DNA of 64,000 nt from JBFMFR01 sp040752025 (GTDB lineage: Bacteria; Chloroflexota; Anaerolineae; Anaerolineales; UBA4823). Where the stretch lies: the NCBI GenBank assembly GCA_040752025.1, contig JBFMFR010000012.1:59826-123825 (forward strand), read 5' to 3'. The position numbers were made by a program, and so were the translations under genes. The notes beneath the pieces are model-generated. The model was not told the origin of the DNA. It did not search any database and saw only the letters and a list, made by a program, of their open reading frames with translations. Below, piece by piece: positions 39,675 to 47,928 of this stretch (position 1 is the first letter of the stretch; each line of letters begins with the position of its first letter).

Positions 39675-42038
39675 CTAAGCTTTCAGGCGGGCGTTGGCAA
39701 CCAGCGCCTGCCCCAGCGACAAACCACCGTCATTGGCTGGCACACGGCTGTGAGTATAAACCGTAAAGCCATCTTTTTCCAGCAGGCTGGTAGTGCGCTC
39801 CAGCAGGTGGGCGTTCTGCCAGACGCCGCCGCTCAGCGCCACCTGATGGATTTTCAGGCGCTTGCGCAAACCCTGGCAAACGTTGACCACCATCACCGCC
39901 ACGGCCCCGTGGAAACGGGCGGCAATGCGCGGCAGGCTGACGCCAGTGCGCAGATCGGTGACCATGTGGCGCAGCATGGGCGCCGGGTCGACCACATCGC
40001 CCTGCAGTTCGATGGTGTAGACGCGCGGCTCGCCCGGGTCGACCAGGGCCTCCAGTTCGATGGCAGCCTGGGCTTCGTAGTTCACCACCTGCTGCACGCC
40101 GATCAAAGCCGCGGCGGCGTCGAACAGCCGGCCCACGCTGGAAGTAAGCGGGGCGTTCAAGCCTGTTTTAAGCTGCTGCCGCAAGACGTTCAAAGGTTGG
40201 ATGGAAGCCTCGGCCAGTGCAGCCGCGTAGTGCACCGGCGGCAGGGCCACATCCCACTCGATGCCGGCATGCTGCAGCCAGGCCAGCGCCATGCGCCAGG
40301 GCTCACGCACGGCCTTATCGCCGCCAGGCTGTGGCACGTAAGCCAGGTGCGCGGCGCGCTGGTAACTGGCGTAATCCGCTACCAGGAACTCGCCACCCCA
40401 GATGGCTTCATCGTCGCCAAAGCCCGTGCCGTCGAAAGACACCCCGATGACCGGGGCATCGCCCGTCAGGCCATTCTCCGCCATGCAGGCGGCAATGTGG
40501 GCATGGTGGTGCTGCACACCGATGGCTGGCAGGCCTTCCTGCTCTGCGCGCTGCAAGGCATAGCGCGTCGCCAGGTAATTGGGATGCAGGTCGTAAGCGA
40601 TCACTTCCGGCTGTACGCGAAACAGGCGCTCGAAATGCACGATCCCGTCTTCGAAGGCGCGCAGCGTCTCGTAATTCTCCATATCGCCAATGTGGTGGCT
40701 CAAGAAGGCGTAGCGCTGGCGCGCCAGGCAGAAAGTGTTCTTCAATTCCGCCCCGGTCGCCAGCAGCGGCGGGGTATCCACCGGCAGGCGCACCGGCTCG
40801 GGGGCATAACCGCGCGAGCGCCGGATCGGATACAGCGCTTTTTCAAGGTCGCCCTTCGCTGCGACAACCGGGCTGGCGCGCACCACCGAATCATCGCAGC
40901 GGATGTAAATCTCACGGTCGTGCATCAAGAACCCATCCGCCAGGGAGCCCAGGTGCCGGCGCGCCTGTTCGTTCCCGGTGCAAATCGGCTCTTCACTCAA
41001 GTTGCCGCTGGTCATCACCAGGGGCGGCATGTCGAAGGCCATGCCGGACTGTTCCGGATCGGCGAACAGCAGGTAATGCAGTGGGGTGTACGGCAGCATG
41101 GCGCCGATCGTAGCCTGCCCGGGAGTCACCTCGGCGGCGATGGCAGGCAACTGGCTGTCCGCCCCGGGTCGCCGCTGCAAGATCACGATGGGGCGCTGGC
41201 GCGATGCCAGCAGCGCTGCCTCTGCCGGGCTGACCAGGCAATGGGCTGCCACGTTTGGTAAGTCGGGGAACATCAGCGCAAAGGGCTTATCTACACGCAG
41301 CTTGCGGCGGCGCAGTTCTGCCACTGCTGTCTGGTTGGTGGCGTCGCAGGCCAGGTGAAATCCACCCAGCCCTTTGATCGCCAGGATGCGCCCCTGGCGC
41401 AGCCACTCCCGCGCCTGGCGGATGGCCTGATCGCCCGCGCTCACCTGCTCTGCGCTGCCAGCTTGCTCGAACCAGGCCAACGGCCCGCAGTCCGGGCAGG
41501 CCACCGGCTGGGCATGGAAGCGCCGGTCGCTCGGCTGCTGGTATTCGCTGGAGCAGTCCAGGCACATCGGGAAAACCGACATGGTGGTATTGGGCCGGTC
41601 GTAAGGGATATCTTGAATGATGGTGAAGCGCGGCCCGCAGTTGGTACAGTTGATGAAAGGGTAGCGGTAGCGGCGGTCTTGCGGGTCGAACAACTCCCGC
41701 AGGCAATCTTCACAGATGCACACATCCGGCGAAATGGGTTGGAAAGCCGCCTCGACCGCCTGCGAATGGACAATCTCGAATCCCTGGAAGCCCGCCGGTT
41801 GGCGCCATTGTACTTCCAGGTCATCGATGGATGCCAAAGCCGGCGCTTCGGCGCGCAGGGCCTGTACAAAAGCCTGTAAGCCCTCGGCCGTCCCATCCAC
41901 TTCGATATCCACGCCAGCCGAGGTGTTGCGCACCCAGCCCGCCAGTGCCAGCCGCTGGGCCAGGTTATAAACGAATGGACGAAAACCCACCCCCTGAACG
42001 ATGCCCGTGATGTGGATAACCGCGCCTTGTAAAGCCAT
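39675..42038 (-). CDS. hypF: Carbamoyltransferase for hydrogenase maturation
   Basis: HypF makes the carbamoyl group delivered to HypE. The 787-residue protein has an acylphosphatase domain (~1-90, with V-Q-G-V-G-F-R-P-F-V), zinc-binding CxxC pairs (C-E-D-C, C-T-N-C, C-L-D-C, C-P-D-C), a YrdC-like domain (A-I-K-G-L-G-G-F-H-L-A-C-D-A) and a Kae1-like C-terminal domain with H-H-H-A-H. Start ATG 42038 is 17 bases after hypB; a longer frame upstream overlaps hypB and is not used. Confidence 0.93.
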   Translation of the reverse strand: MALQGAVIHITGIVQGVGFRPFVYNLAQRLALAGWVRNTSAGVDIEVDGTAEGLQAFVQALRAEAPALASIDDLEVQWRQPAGFQGFEIVHSQAVEAAFQPISPDVCICEDCLRELFDPQDRRYRYPFINCTNCGPRFTIIQDIPYDRPNTTMSVFPMCLDCSSEYQQPSDRRFHAQPVACPDCGPLAWFEQAGSAEQVSAGDQAIRQAREWLRQGRILAIKGLGGFHLACDATNQTAVAELRRRKLRVDKPFALMFPDLPNVAAHCLVSPAEAALLASRQRPIVILQRRPGADSQLPAIAAEVTPGQATIGAMLPYTPLHYLLFADPEQSGMAFDMPPLVMTSGNLSEEPICTGNEQARRHLGSLADGFLMHDREIYIRCDDSVVRASPVVAAKGDLEKALYPIRRSRGYAPEPVRLPVDTPPLLATGAELKNTFCLARQRYAFLSHHIGDMENYETLRAFEDGIVHFERLFRVQPEVIAYDLHPNYLATRYALQRAEQEGLPAIGVQHHHAHIAACMAENGLTGDAPVIGVSFDGTGFGDDEAIWGGEFLVADYASYQRAAHLAYVPQPGGDKAVREPWRMALAWLQHAGIEWDVALPPVHYAAALAEASIQPLNVLRQQLKTGLNAPLTSSVGRLFDAAAALIGVQQVVNYEAQAAIELEALVDPGEPRVYTIELQGDVVDPAPMLRHMVTDLRTGVSLPRIAARFHGAVAVMVVNVCQGLRKRLKIHQVALSGGVWQNAHLLERTTSLLEKDGFTVYTHSRVPANDGGLSLGQALVANARLKA

Positions 42039-42055
42039 AGGGGGTTGCAAGATTC

Positions 42056-42727
42056 TTATGGCGAGCGCCGCGCCGCCTGGCTGGAGGCCTCGAGCCATTC
42101 CACCCAGGCCGCCACGCCCTCGCCAGTGCGGCAGGAAAGCGGGAAGGTAACCAGCCCAGGGTTGAGCATCTCGACGCCGCGCTGGAAGTACTCCATGTCG
42201 AAGGGCACGTAAGGCAGCAGGTCGATTTTGTTGATGATCAAGGCATCCACGCCGCGGTAGATGCCCGGGTATTTGTAAGGCTTGTCGTCGCCTTCGGGCA
42301 CCGAAGCGATCAACACAGTGCAATGTGTGCCTAACTTAAAATTGGCCGGGCAGATCAGGTTGCCGACGTTTTCGACGATCATCAGGTCCAACTGGGACAG
42401 GTTGAACTGCGGCAGCGCGGCTTGCAGCATGACGGCATCCAGGTGGCAGCCGCCGCCTGTATTGATCTGCACGGCGGGCACTCCCTGGGCGGTGACTTTG
42501 TCGGCGTCGATCGTGACCGGGGCGGTGTCGCCTTCGACCACCGCCAGGCGCAGGCGCGGGGCCAGGGCCTGGATGGTGCGCAGAATCAGGCTGGTCTTAC
42601 CGGCTCCCGGCGAGGCCAGGACATTGATGGCGAAGATCCCATGAGCATCCAGGCGGGCGCGATTATCTTGGGCCAGTTGATCGTTGGCGTCCATGATTTG
42701 CTCGACGACTGTTACACGTTGCGGCAT
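42056..42727 (-). CDS. hypB: Hydrogenase nickel incorporation GTPase HypB
   Basis: HypB delivers nickel to the hydrogenase with HypA. The 223-residue protein has a P-loop (A-S-P-G-A-G-K-T-S, ~38-46), E-G-D-T-A-P-V-T, G-G-C-H-L-D-A metal-binding turn, and N-K-I-D guanine specificity. It lacks the N-terminal His-rich stretch of some HypBs, so nickel storage is unlikely. Confidence 0.93.
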   Translation of the reverse strand: MPQRVTVVEQIMDANDQLAQDNRARLDAHGIFAINVLASPGAGKTSLILRTIQALAPRLRLAVVEGDTAPVTIDADKVTAQGVPAVQINTGGGCHLDAVMLQAALPQFNLSQLDLMIVENVGNLICPANFKLGTHCTVLIASVPEGDDKPYKYPGIYRGVDALIINKIDLLPYVPFDMEYFQRGVEMLNPGLVTFPLSCRTGEGVAAWVEWLEASSQAARRSP

Positions 42728-42756
42728 GCAACCTCCATAGAAACTTGTTTTTGCAT

Positions 42757-43098
42757 CTATTCGACCTCGATCGAATCTAAGTAAAACTCGTCGCCCGCAA
42801 TCACTTTGATGCGGGTGCTCTGGCAGGCCGGACAGGCCAGGTCCTCATCGCCAGGTGAGTAACGGGTATTGCAGTCAAGGCACAACAGCTCGACGGGAAT
42901 GCGACGGAAATGCAGCCGCGCCCCTTCGGCCAGCGTGCCTTGACTGATTATATCCCAGTAGAACTGTACCGAGTCATTAACAATCGAGGAAAGTTGTCCA
43001 ATGACCAGGTGCAGATCGGTAACACGCCCGGCTTGCGCCTGCTGGGCGTGCCGCAGGGTGATCTCAAGGAGACTTTCGGTTACAGAGAGTTCATGCAT
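42757..43098 (-). CDS. hypA: Hydrogenase nickel chaperone HypA
   Basis: A 113-residue HypA protein starting M-H-E-L-S-V-T-E (His2 is the usual nickel ligand) and ending with a zinc site of two CxxC pairs (L-L-C-L-D-C and A-C-P-A-C). ATG 43098 is chosen because M-H-E is diagnostic; an upstream in-frame part overlaps the regulator gene. It starts five bases after the ArsR-type regulator. Confidence 0.92.
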   Translation of the reverse strand: MHELSVTESLLEITLRHAQQAQAGRVTDLHLVIGQLSSIVNDSVQFYWDIISQGTLAEGARLHFRRIPVELLCLDCNTRYSPGDEDLACPACQSTRIKVIAGDEFYLDSIEVE

Positions 43099-43103
43099 GG
43101 CAG

Positions 43104-43721
43104 TTACGGCTGGCTGTCTGGTTTCCAGTATGCTCCACCGCCGCCTTGGCGCTCTAACCAACCATAGTCGATCAGATCGCGGCGCAGGGAGGCCGTGTCC
43201 TCATGGAAACGCCCCAGCATCTCATTGACCTGCTTTTCACTGTAACGCACGCCCGGCTCGAAAGCTTGCAAAACGTAGCGCAGGATGGCCTCCATCTTCT
43301 TGCGTTGCGCCGGGAAAGCCTTGATGCGCCCATCCGGGTGCGTGAAAGTGCGGATCACTTTGCGGTCGTAAGCCTGCATGTCCACTTCGGCGGCAACCGC
43401 CGGCAGCGTTTCGCGCTGGAGTAGTTGCCGGGCCATCTGTTCGAGCGCGCCGGCCTCGAGCTGGTACACATTGTAGTAACTCTCGGCACGCGCGCTCACC
43501 AGCCCAACGTGCGACAGGTAAGAAAGATGGTGCGATACGGTAGAGGGCCGCAGGTTGAGCATTTCCGCCAGTTGCTCGACGGTCAAAGGCTGCGTTGCCA
43601 GCATGCCCACGATCTTCAGCCGGTTTGCGTCCGCCAGAGCCTTGAAGAACTCCAGCAGGCTCTCGAAGGCCTCGCTCGATGGAGCAGGCATAGTTGCAGT
43701 ATGGTCTTGTGTTTCATTCAT
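43104..43721 (-). CDS. ArsR-family regulator with DUF2087 domain, first gene of the hyp operon
   Basis: The 205-residue protein has an N-terminal ArsR winged helix (A-L-A-D-A-N-R-L-K-I-V-G-M-L, L-R-P-S-T-V-S-H-H-L-S-Y-L) and a C-terminal DUF2087 part (T-H-P-D-G-R-I-K-A-F-P-A-Q-R-K-K, R-Y-S-E-K-Q-V-N-E-M-L-G-R-F-H-E-D). It lies five bases before hypA and so should be part of the same message. A 30-bp perfect palindrome 11 bases before its start codon overlaps its promoter, suggesting autoregulation. It may link hydrogenase maturation to a metal or redox signal, though a DUF2087 ligand is not known to me. Confidence 0.85.
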   Translation of the reverse strand: MNETQDHTATMPAPSSEAFESLLEFFKALADANRLKIVGMLATQPLTVEQLAEMLNLRPSTVSHHLSYLSHVGLVSARAESYYNVYQLEAGALEQMARQLLQRETLPAVAAEVDMQAYDRKVIRTFTHPDGRIKAFPAQRKKMEAILRYVLQAFEPGVRYSEKQVNEMLGRFHEDTASLRRDLIDYGWLERQGGGGAYWKPDSQP

Positions 43722-43732
43722 AGTAACCTCTC

Positions 43733-43762
43733 AAATCATTTCGATGTACATCGAAATGATTT
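43733..43762. promoter_or_regulatory. Perfect 30-bp palindrome, probable operator of the hyp operon regulator
   Basis: Fifteen-base arms AAATCATTTCGATGT and its reverse complement meet without a loop. The palindrome overlaps the downstream half of the -10 element of the leftward promoter and lies directly before the ribosome site of the ArsR gene. A size and symmetry like this are typical of an ArsR-dimer operator. Confidence 0.75.
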
Positions 43763-43786
43763 TACCAAGATTGCTAGAAATGTCAA
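43759..43786 (-). promoter_or_regulatory. Sigma-70 promoter of the arsR-hyp operon
   Basis: On the minus strand TTGACA (43781-43786), a 16-base spacer, and TAAAAT (43759-43764). Transcription would start within the 30-bp palindrome. The -35 is a perfect match to the consensus. Confidence 0.7.
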
Positions 43787-43865
43787 GAGGTGTTTTGGCC
43801 CCAATTCCCCGTGGTTCGGCCGCTTTCAGCAAGACGATTGCTGCGAATAAACATAAAATTGGGTC

Positions 43866-43911
43866 TTGACACATGAATAAATTATTCATATAATATGAAT
43901 ATAAGGTTCAT
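43866..43911 (+). promoter_or_regulatory. Consensus promoter with nested palindromic operators for the TetR/ABC operon
   Basis: TTGACA (43866-43871), a 17-base spacer, and TATAAT (43889-43894) are both perfect. The spacer is almost exactly a perfect 17-bp palindrome (43873-43889, half-site ATGAATAA), and a 15-bp perfect palindrome covers the -10 (43885-43899, half-site TTCATAT). A third, imperfect ATGAA-N7-TTCAT site follows at 43895-43911. This overlap suits repression by the adjacent TetR-type protein. Confidence 0.75.
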
Positions 43912-43916
43912 AATTC

Positions 43917-44621
43917 ATGATGTTTTCCGAATGGCCCCAATTTCACCTCTACATCCTCCAGTTGGAACAGAAAGGAAAGGTTACGCGCACCTTCCGGCGG
44001 CTCGACCCGCAGCGCCAGCAAGCCGTCATCCTGGCGATCCTGGGCGAAGCCGCCGAGAGCGGCCCCACAGATCTGAACATCAAACGGGTCGCCCGGCGCG
44101 CCGGTGTTGCGGTAGGTTCGCTGTATCAATACTTTGGCGATCGCAGCCAGATGTTGGATTTTGCCGTCGAATTGTGCGTGCGTTACGTCACCGAATCCTT
44201 CGAACAATATGGTCCCATGCTGGCAGAAATGCCGCTGCGCGAGGCGCTGCAGGCTTACCTGCTGGGAGGCATCGAATGGAGCCAGGCGCAAACCGGTTTC
44301 CTGCAGCTTTTCGCCCGGGCAGCCTACCAGGGCGACGCCGCCCTGGCTGAGCGCCTGGTGATCCCCATTGCGCAAGTGCTGCGCCAGATGATGAGCGCAA
44401 TTATCACCCAGGCCGTCGCCCGCGGCGAAGTGCGCCCGGATGTGGATGTGGAAGCCGCCAGCCGTCTGGCCAATGCCCTGATGATCGCCGTCGGAGACAG
44501 CCAGTTGCTGCCCTACCTGGATAACTATTTCCAGCTCAACGATCCCTCGCTGCCGCCAGAGCGCACCTTGAACGCCTTACTCGATTTGGTCCTGAAAGGC
44601 ATCGGCGCGGAGCCCGTATGA
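43917..44621 (+). CDS. TetR-family regulator of the ABC-2 exporter
   Basis: The 234-residue protein has a TetR helix-turn-helix (N-I-K-R-V-A-R-R-A-G-V-A-V-G-S-L-Y-Q-Y-F-G, ~residues 53-73) and a helical ligand-binding C-terminal part. The first ATG (43917) and a second ATG directly after it are both possible; AAGG lies upstream. Its end overlaps the first permease gene (ATGA), so it should repress its own operon. The inducer is unknown. Confidence 0.85.
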   Translation: MMFSEWPQFHLYILQLEQKGKVTRTFRRLDPQRQQAVILAILGEAAESGPTDLNIKRVARRAGVAVGSLYQYFGDRSQMLDFAVELCVRYVTESFEQYGPMLAEMPLREALQAYLLGGIEWSQAQTGFLQLFARAAYQGDAALAERLVIPIAQVLRQMMSAIITQAVARGEVRPDVDVEAASRLANALMIAVGDSQLLPYLDNYFQLNDPSLPPERTLNALLDLVLKGIGAEPV

Positions 44622-45781
44622 AAATTCTCAGCATTGCCCGTAAGACCCTGTTAGAACTGTGGCGCGAGCCCATGTTGTGGGTGATTCTTTTCGTATTCCC
44701 TGCCGCGTTAGTGTGGCTGTACGATTTCGCCTACGGCGAGACGGACCAGGGGTTGGCGCGCTTCCTGCAGATCCAGGTCATGAACCAGGATCTTGGCAAC
44801 CCGGCGCTCGGCCAACCGCTGGGCGACCAGTTGGTGAAGACGATCGCCGCCGCCGACTTTGAGGGCCAGCCGCTTTTCGGAATCACCTACGTCACCGACC
44901 GGCGCCTGGCCGAAATTGCTTTGCAAGAGCATAAGAGCCTGTTGTTGGTTGTGGTCCCAACCGATTTCTCGCGCTCCCTGGCGCAAGGCGCTCCGCCGGC
45001 TGACCCGCCCACCATACAACTGATCGGCGATCCGGCCTCCGACAACTTCGCTTTCGCCCGCAGCTTCCTGGAAAGCATGATCCTCGAGTTCGTCCGGGCA
45101 TCCACCAACCAGGCCTCCACAGCCACGATCAACTACGAGTTCATCCCCGGCACGGGTACGATGTCCGATTTCGCTTTCGGCTTGCCAGGTATGATCGTTT
45201 TCGGCATCATGCTGCTGGCAGCCAGCACCGCCATGATCATGGTGCGCGAGAACGTCAGCGGCACCCTGAAGCGCCTGCGCCTGACCGCCCTGCACTCTTG
45301 GGACTTACTGCTGGGCGTGACCCTGACGCAGACACTCCTGGCAGTGGCGATCGTCCCGGTCACCCTGGGCGTGGCCCTGGCAACCGGCTTTTCCAGCCGC
45401 GGCTCCCTGCTGGCAGCCATTTTTGTAGGCGTTTTGCTGAGCCTGTCCGCCATCGGGATAGGGTTGCTGGTGGCCTGTTTTACGCATACGGACAGCGAAG
45501 CCGCCAATGTGGCTGCAACCGCAGGCGTGCTGTCAGTGCTGCTGTCCAATGCCATGTATCCGGCGCCGCGCGCTCCCATTGCCACCATCGCCGGGCATGC
45601 TATCCAGATTTACGATTTGCTGCCTACCAACCACGCCGCTGAGGCCATGCGCCGCATCCTGATCCTGGGCGACAGCCTGTCGTCGGTCAGCTATGAAGTC
45701 GGCTGGCTGGTAGCGCTTTCATCTCTGCTGTTCGCCGTGGGAATCTTTTTCTACCAAAAGCTGCAACTGCGCAGAGGCTAA
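44618..45781 (+). CDS. ABC-2 type exporter permease, first subunit
   Basis: The 387-residue protein begins with a basic amphipathic segment, one membrane helix (~20-40), a ~160-residue extracytoplasmic domain and five to six helices at the C-terminus, as in ABC-2 exporters. It has no fused ATPase. With the following ATPase and second permease it would form an efflux pump controlled by the TetR protein. Export substrate unknown. Confidence 0.82.
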   Translation: MKILSIARKTLLELWREPMLWVILFVFPAALVWLYDFAYGETDQGLARFLQIQVMNQDLGNPALGQPLGDQLVKTIAAADFEGQPLFGITYVTDRRLAEIALQEHKSLLLVVVPTDFSRSLAQGAPPADPPTIQLIGDPASDNFAFARSFLESMILEFVRASTNQASTATINYEFIPGTGTMSDFAFGLPGMIVFGIMLLAASTAMIMVRENVSGTLKRLRLTALHSWDLLLGVTLTQTLLAVAIVPVTLGVALATGFSSRGSLLAAIFVGVLLSLSAIGIGLLVACFTHTDSEAANVAATAGVLSVLLSNAMYPAPRAPIATIAGHAIQIYDLLPTNHAAEAMRRILILGDSLSSVSYEVGWLVALSSLLFAVGIFFYQKLQLRRG

Positions 45782-45783
45782 AA

Positions 45784-46749
45784 ATGGACAAAATCATCTT
45801 ACAAACCGAGAACCTGACCAAGCGCTTCGGCGAGCTGACCGCCGTGGACGGCCTGAACCTGGAAGTCCACGAAGGCGAAGTGTTCGGCTTCCTGGGCCCC
45901 AACGGGGCCGGCAAAACCACCTCGATCAGCATGATGTGCGGGTTGCTCAAGCCCGACGCCGGGCGGGTGATCCTCCACGGGCAAACGCTCGACGGCGGCA
46001 ATGCCGAAGTGCGCGCCCGCGTGGGCGTCTGCCCGCAGGAAATCGTGCTGTGGGAGCGCCTGACCTGCTTCGAGCAACTGGTTTTCATCGGGCAGATGTA
46101 TGGCATCAGCACGTCCCAGGCGCGCCAGCGCAGCCAGCGCCTGCTGGAAGAGCTCGACCTGCTCGAGAAGCGCAACAAGCAGGCCCGCACGCTCTCAGGC
46201 GGTTTGCAGCGGCGCTTGAACCTGGCTATGGCGCTGGTGCACGACCCGGAAATCGTCGTGCTGGACGAGCCCGAGGCCGGCCTGGACCCGCAGAGCCGGG
46301 TGCGGGTGCGTGAATACATCCAATCCCTGGCGCACGTCAAGACCGTCATCCTGACCACGCATAACATGGACGAGGCCGAACGCCTGGCGGACCGCGTGGC
46401 GATCATCGACCACGGGCAACTGCTGGTGGTGGACACCCCGAAAGCCCTGAAGAAGTGCGTGGGCGCCGGAGATGTGCTCGAGATCGGCCTGGTTGGCGCC
46501 CTGGGTGAAGATCAAAGGCAAGCGCTGACTTCCAGCTTGCAGGATCGCCTGGGCGCATCCGTCAGCCAGGTGTTGGTCGATATCCCCAACCGGCTACTCA
46601 CTGTACGCGCCTTGAACGCCGTCGGTGCGCTGCCGCAAATCCTGGAAACCTGCTCGGAATCGGGCTTGCAGCCCGGTGAAGTGCGCCTGCGCCAGAACAC
46701 CCTGGAAGACGTTTTCATCCAGCTCACCGGGCGGAGGTTGCGCGAGTGA
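45784..46749 (+). CDS. ABC-2 type exporter ATP-binding protein
   Basis: The 321-residue ATPase has Walker A G-P-N-G-A-G-K-T-T (~38-46), signature L-S-G-G-L-Q-R-R-L-N, and Walker B V-V-L-D-E-P-E-A-G-L-D-P, followed by a His switch (L-T-T-H-N-M-D-E-A-E). The C-terminal ~90 residues form the extra domain usual for DrrA-type exporters. It starts two bases after the first permease and overlaps the next one (GTGA). Confidence 0.9.
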   Translation: MDKIILQTENLTKRFGELTAVDGLNLEVHEGEVFGFLGPNGAGKTTSISMMCGLLKPDAGRVILHGQTLDGGNAEVRARVGVCPQEIVLWERLTCFEQLVFIGQMYGISTSQARQRSQRLLEELDLLEKRNKQARTLSGGLQRRLNLAMALVHDPEIVVLDEPEAGLDPQSRVRVREYIQSLAHVKTVILTTHNMDEAERLADRVAIIDHGQLLVVDTPKALKKCVGAGDVLEIGLVGALGEDQRQALTSSLQDRLGASVSQVLVDIPNRLLTVRALNAVGALPQILETCSESGLQPGEVRLRQNTLEDVFIQLTGRRLRE

Positions 46750-47873
46750 AAACATCGAGAACTTCTCGTTTAGTCCTGGTGGCCCGCAAATATTTGGTTG
46801 AAATCCTGCGCGAGCCGCAGTTGCTGCTGTTGGTCCTGGCGATGCCCATCATCTTCCTGCTGATAACCCTGGTGATGTACAGCACACCCTTGCAGCCCAC
46901 CTATTCCTTATGGATTTACGATCCAGGCGCTGGTCATGCTGCCCTGTACGAAGAGCTCCAGAGCCAACGCTACTACGATGGGCGGCCGGTCTTCGCCATC
47001 ACCCAGACCGCCAGCCTGGATGAGGCCGAAGCCGCCCTCAAAGACCGCCGCGCTGCGGTGCTGCTGAGCCTGTCGCCGGATCGTTCAGATTACACCATCC
47101 GCGGCGACGCCATCTCCACGGCTTTCTACCGCGCCAGCATCTTCCTCGAATCGGCTCTGCGCGACTATTCCGACCGCGCCGCCGGCCGCTCGCCGCTGGT
47201 GCGCCTGGTCGAGCAGCCTGTTTTTGCAGAAGGCGGCAAATCGGGTGGCCCACAAAGCCAGTATGATCTCTATGCCCCTGGGATGATCGTCTTCGCCATC
47301 CTGATGATCATCCCCCAAACCGCCATGCTGGTCTCCCGCGAGCTGCGCTGGCGCACCCTGCAGCGCCTGCGCCTGACGCGCTTGAATGCCTGGGAGTTGC
47401 TGGCAGGCGTCAGCCTGGCGCAGATGGTAGTGGCCCTGCTCCAGGTGGTCCTGATCTTCTTCGCCGCCCAGGCCCTGGGCTTCCACAACCAGGGCTCTTT
47501 GGGACTGGCGATCCTGGTCGGCCTGGTGCTCAGTTTGTCCGCCATCGGCCCCGGCCTGATCGTAGCCTGTTTCGTAGAGAACGACAGCCAGGCCGCCAAC
47601 CTGGGGGCGACCTTCGCCATGTTGCAGGTTTTCCTGTGCGGGGCCTGGTTCGCCATGCCGCCAATGACGATTTTCACCCTGGCCGGGCACCAGATCGATG
47701 TGTTCGATATCTTTCCCGCCACTTCGGGGTCCCTGGCCCTCAAACAGGTGCTTTCCTACGGCATCGGCCTGGAGGGCATCGCCTTTCGCCTGGGCCTGAC
47801 CCTGCTGCTTTCTGGGGTATACTATGCCATCGGTGTGCTGATCTTCCAACGCAGGCAAATGCAACATACATAA
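46746..47873 (+). CDS. ABC-2 type exporter permease, second subunit
   Basis: A 375-residue permease, homologous in layout to the first: one helix near the N-terminus, a ~150-residue external part, then six helices including R-L-R-L-T-R-L-N-A-W-E-L-L-A-G. Starts at GTG 46746 within the ATPase stop. It ends the TetR-ABC operon, 55 bases before the LuxR-type gene. Confidence 0.82.
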   Translation: MKTSRTSRLVLVARKYLVEILREPQLLLLVLAMPIIFLLITLVMYSTPLQPTYSLWIYDPGAGHAALYEELQSQRYYDGRPVFAITQTASLDEAEAALKDRRAAVLLSLSPDRSDYTIRGDAISTAFYRASIFLESALRDYSDRAAGRSPLVRLVEQPVFAEGGKSGGPQSQYDLYAPGMIVFAILMIIPQTAMLVSRELRWRTLQRLRLTRLNAWELLAGVSLAQMVVALLQVVLIFFAAQALGFHNQGSLGLAILVGLVLSLSAIGPGLIVACFVENDSQAANLGATFAMLQVFLCGAWFAMPPMTIFTLAGHQIDVFDIFPATSGSLALKQVLSYGIGLEGIAFRLGLTLLLSGVYYAIGVLIFQRRQMQHT

Positions 47874-47928
47874 CCTTCATTCAACACAAATATGATCAGC
47901 ATCCCAGGAAATCACCGCCAGGAGTGCG

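Noticed and set aside
39666..41261. 531-codon plus-strand open frame opposite hypF
   Set aside because: Antisense to clear hypF domains (YrdC and Kae1-like); no motif.
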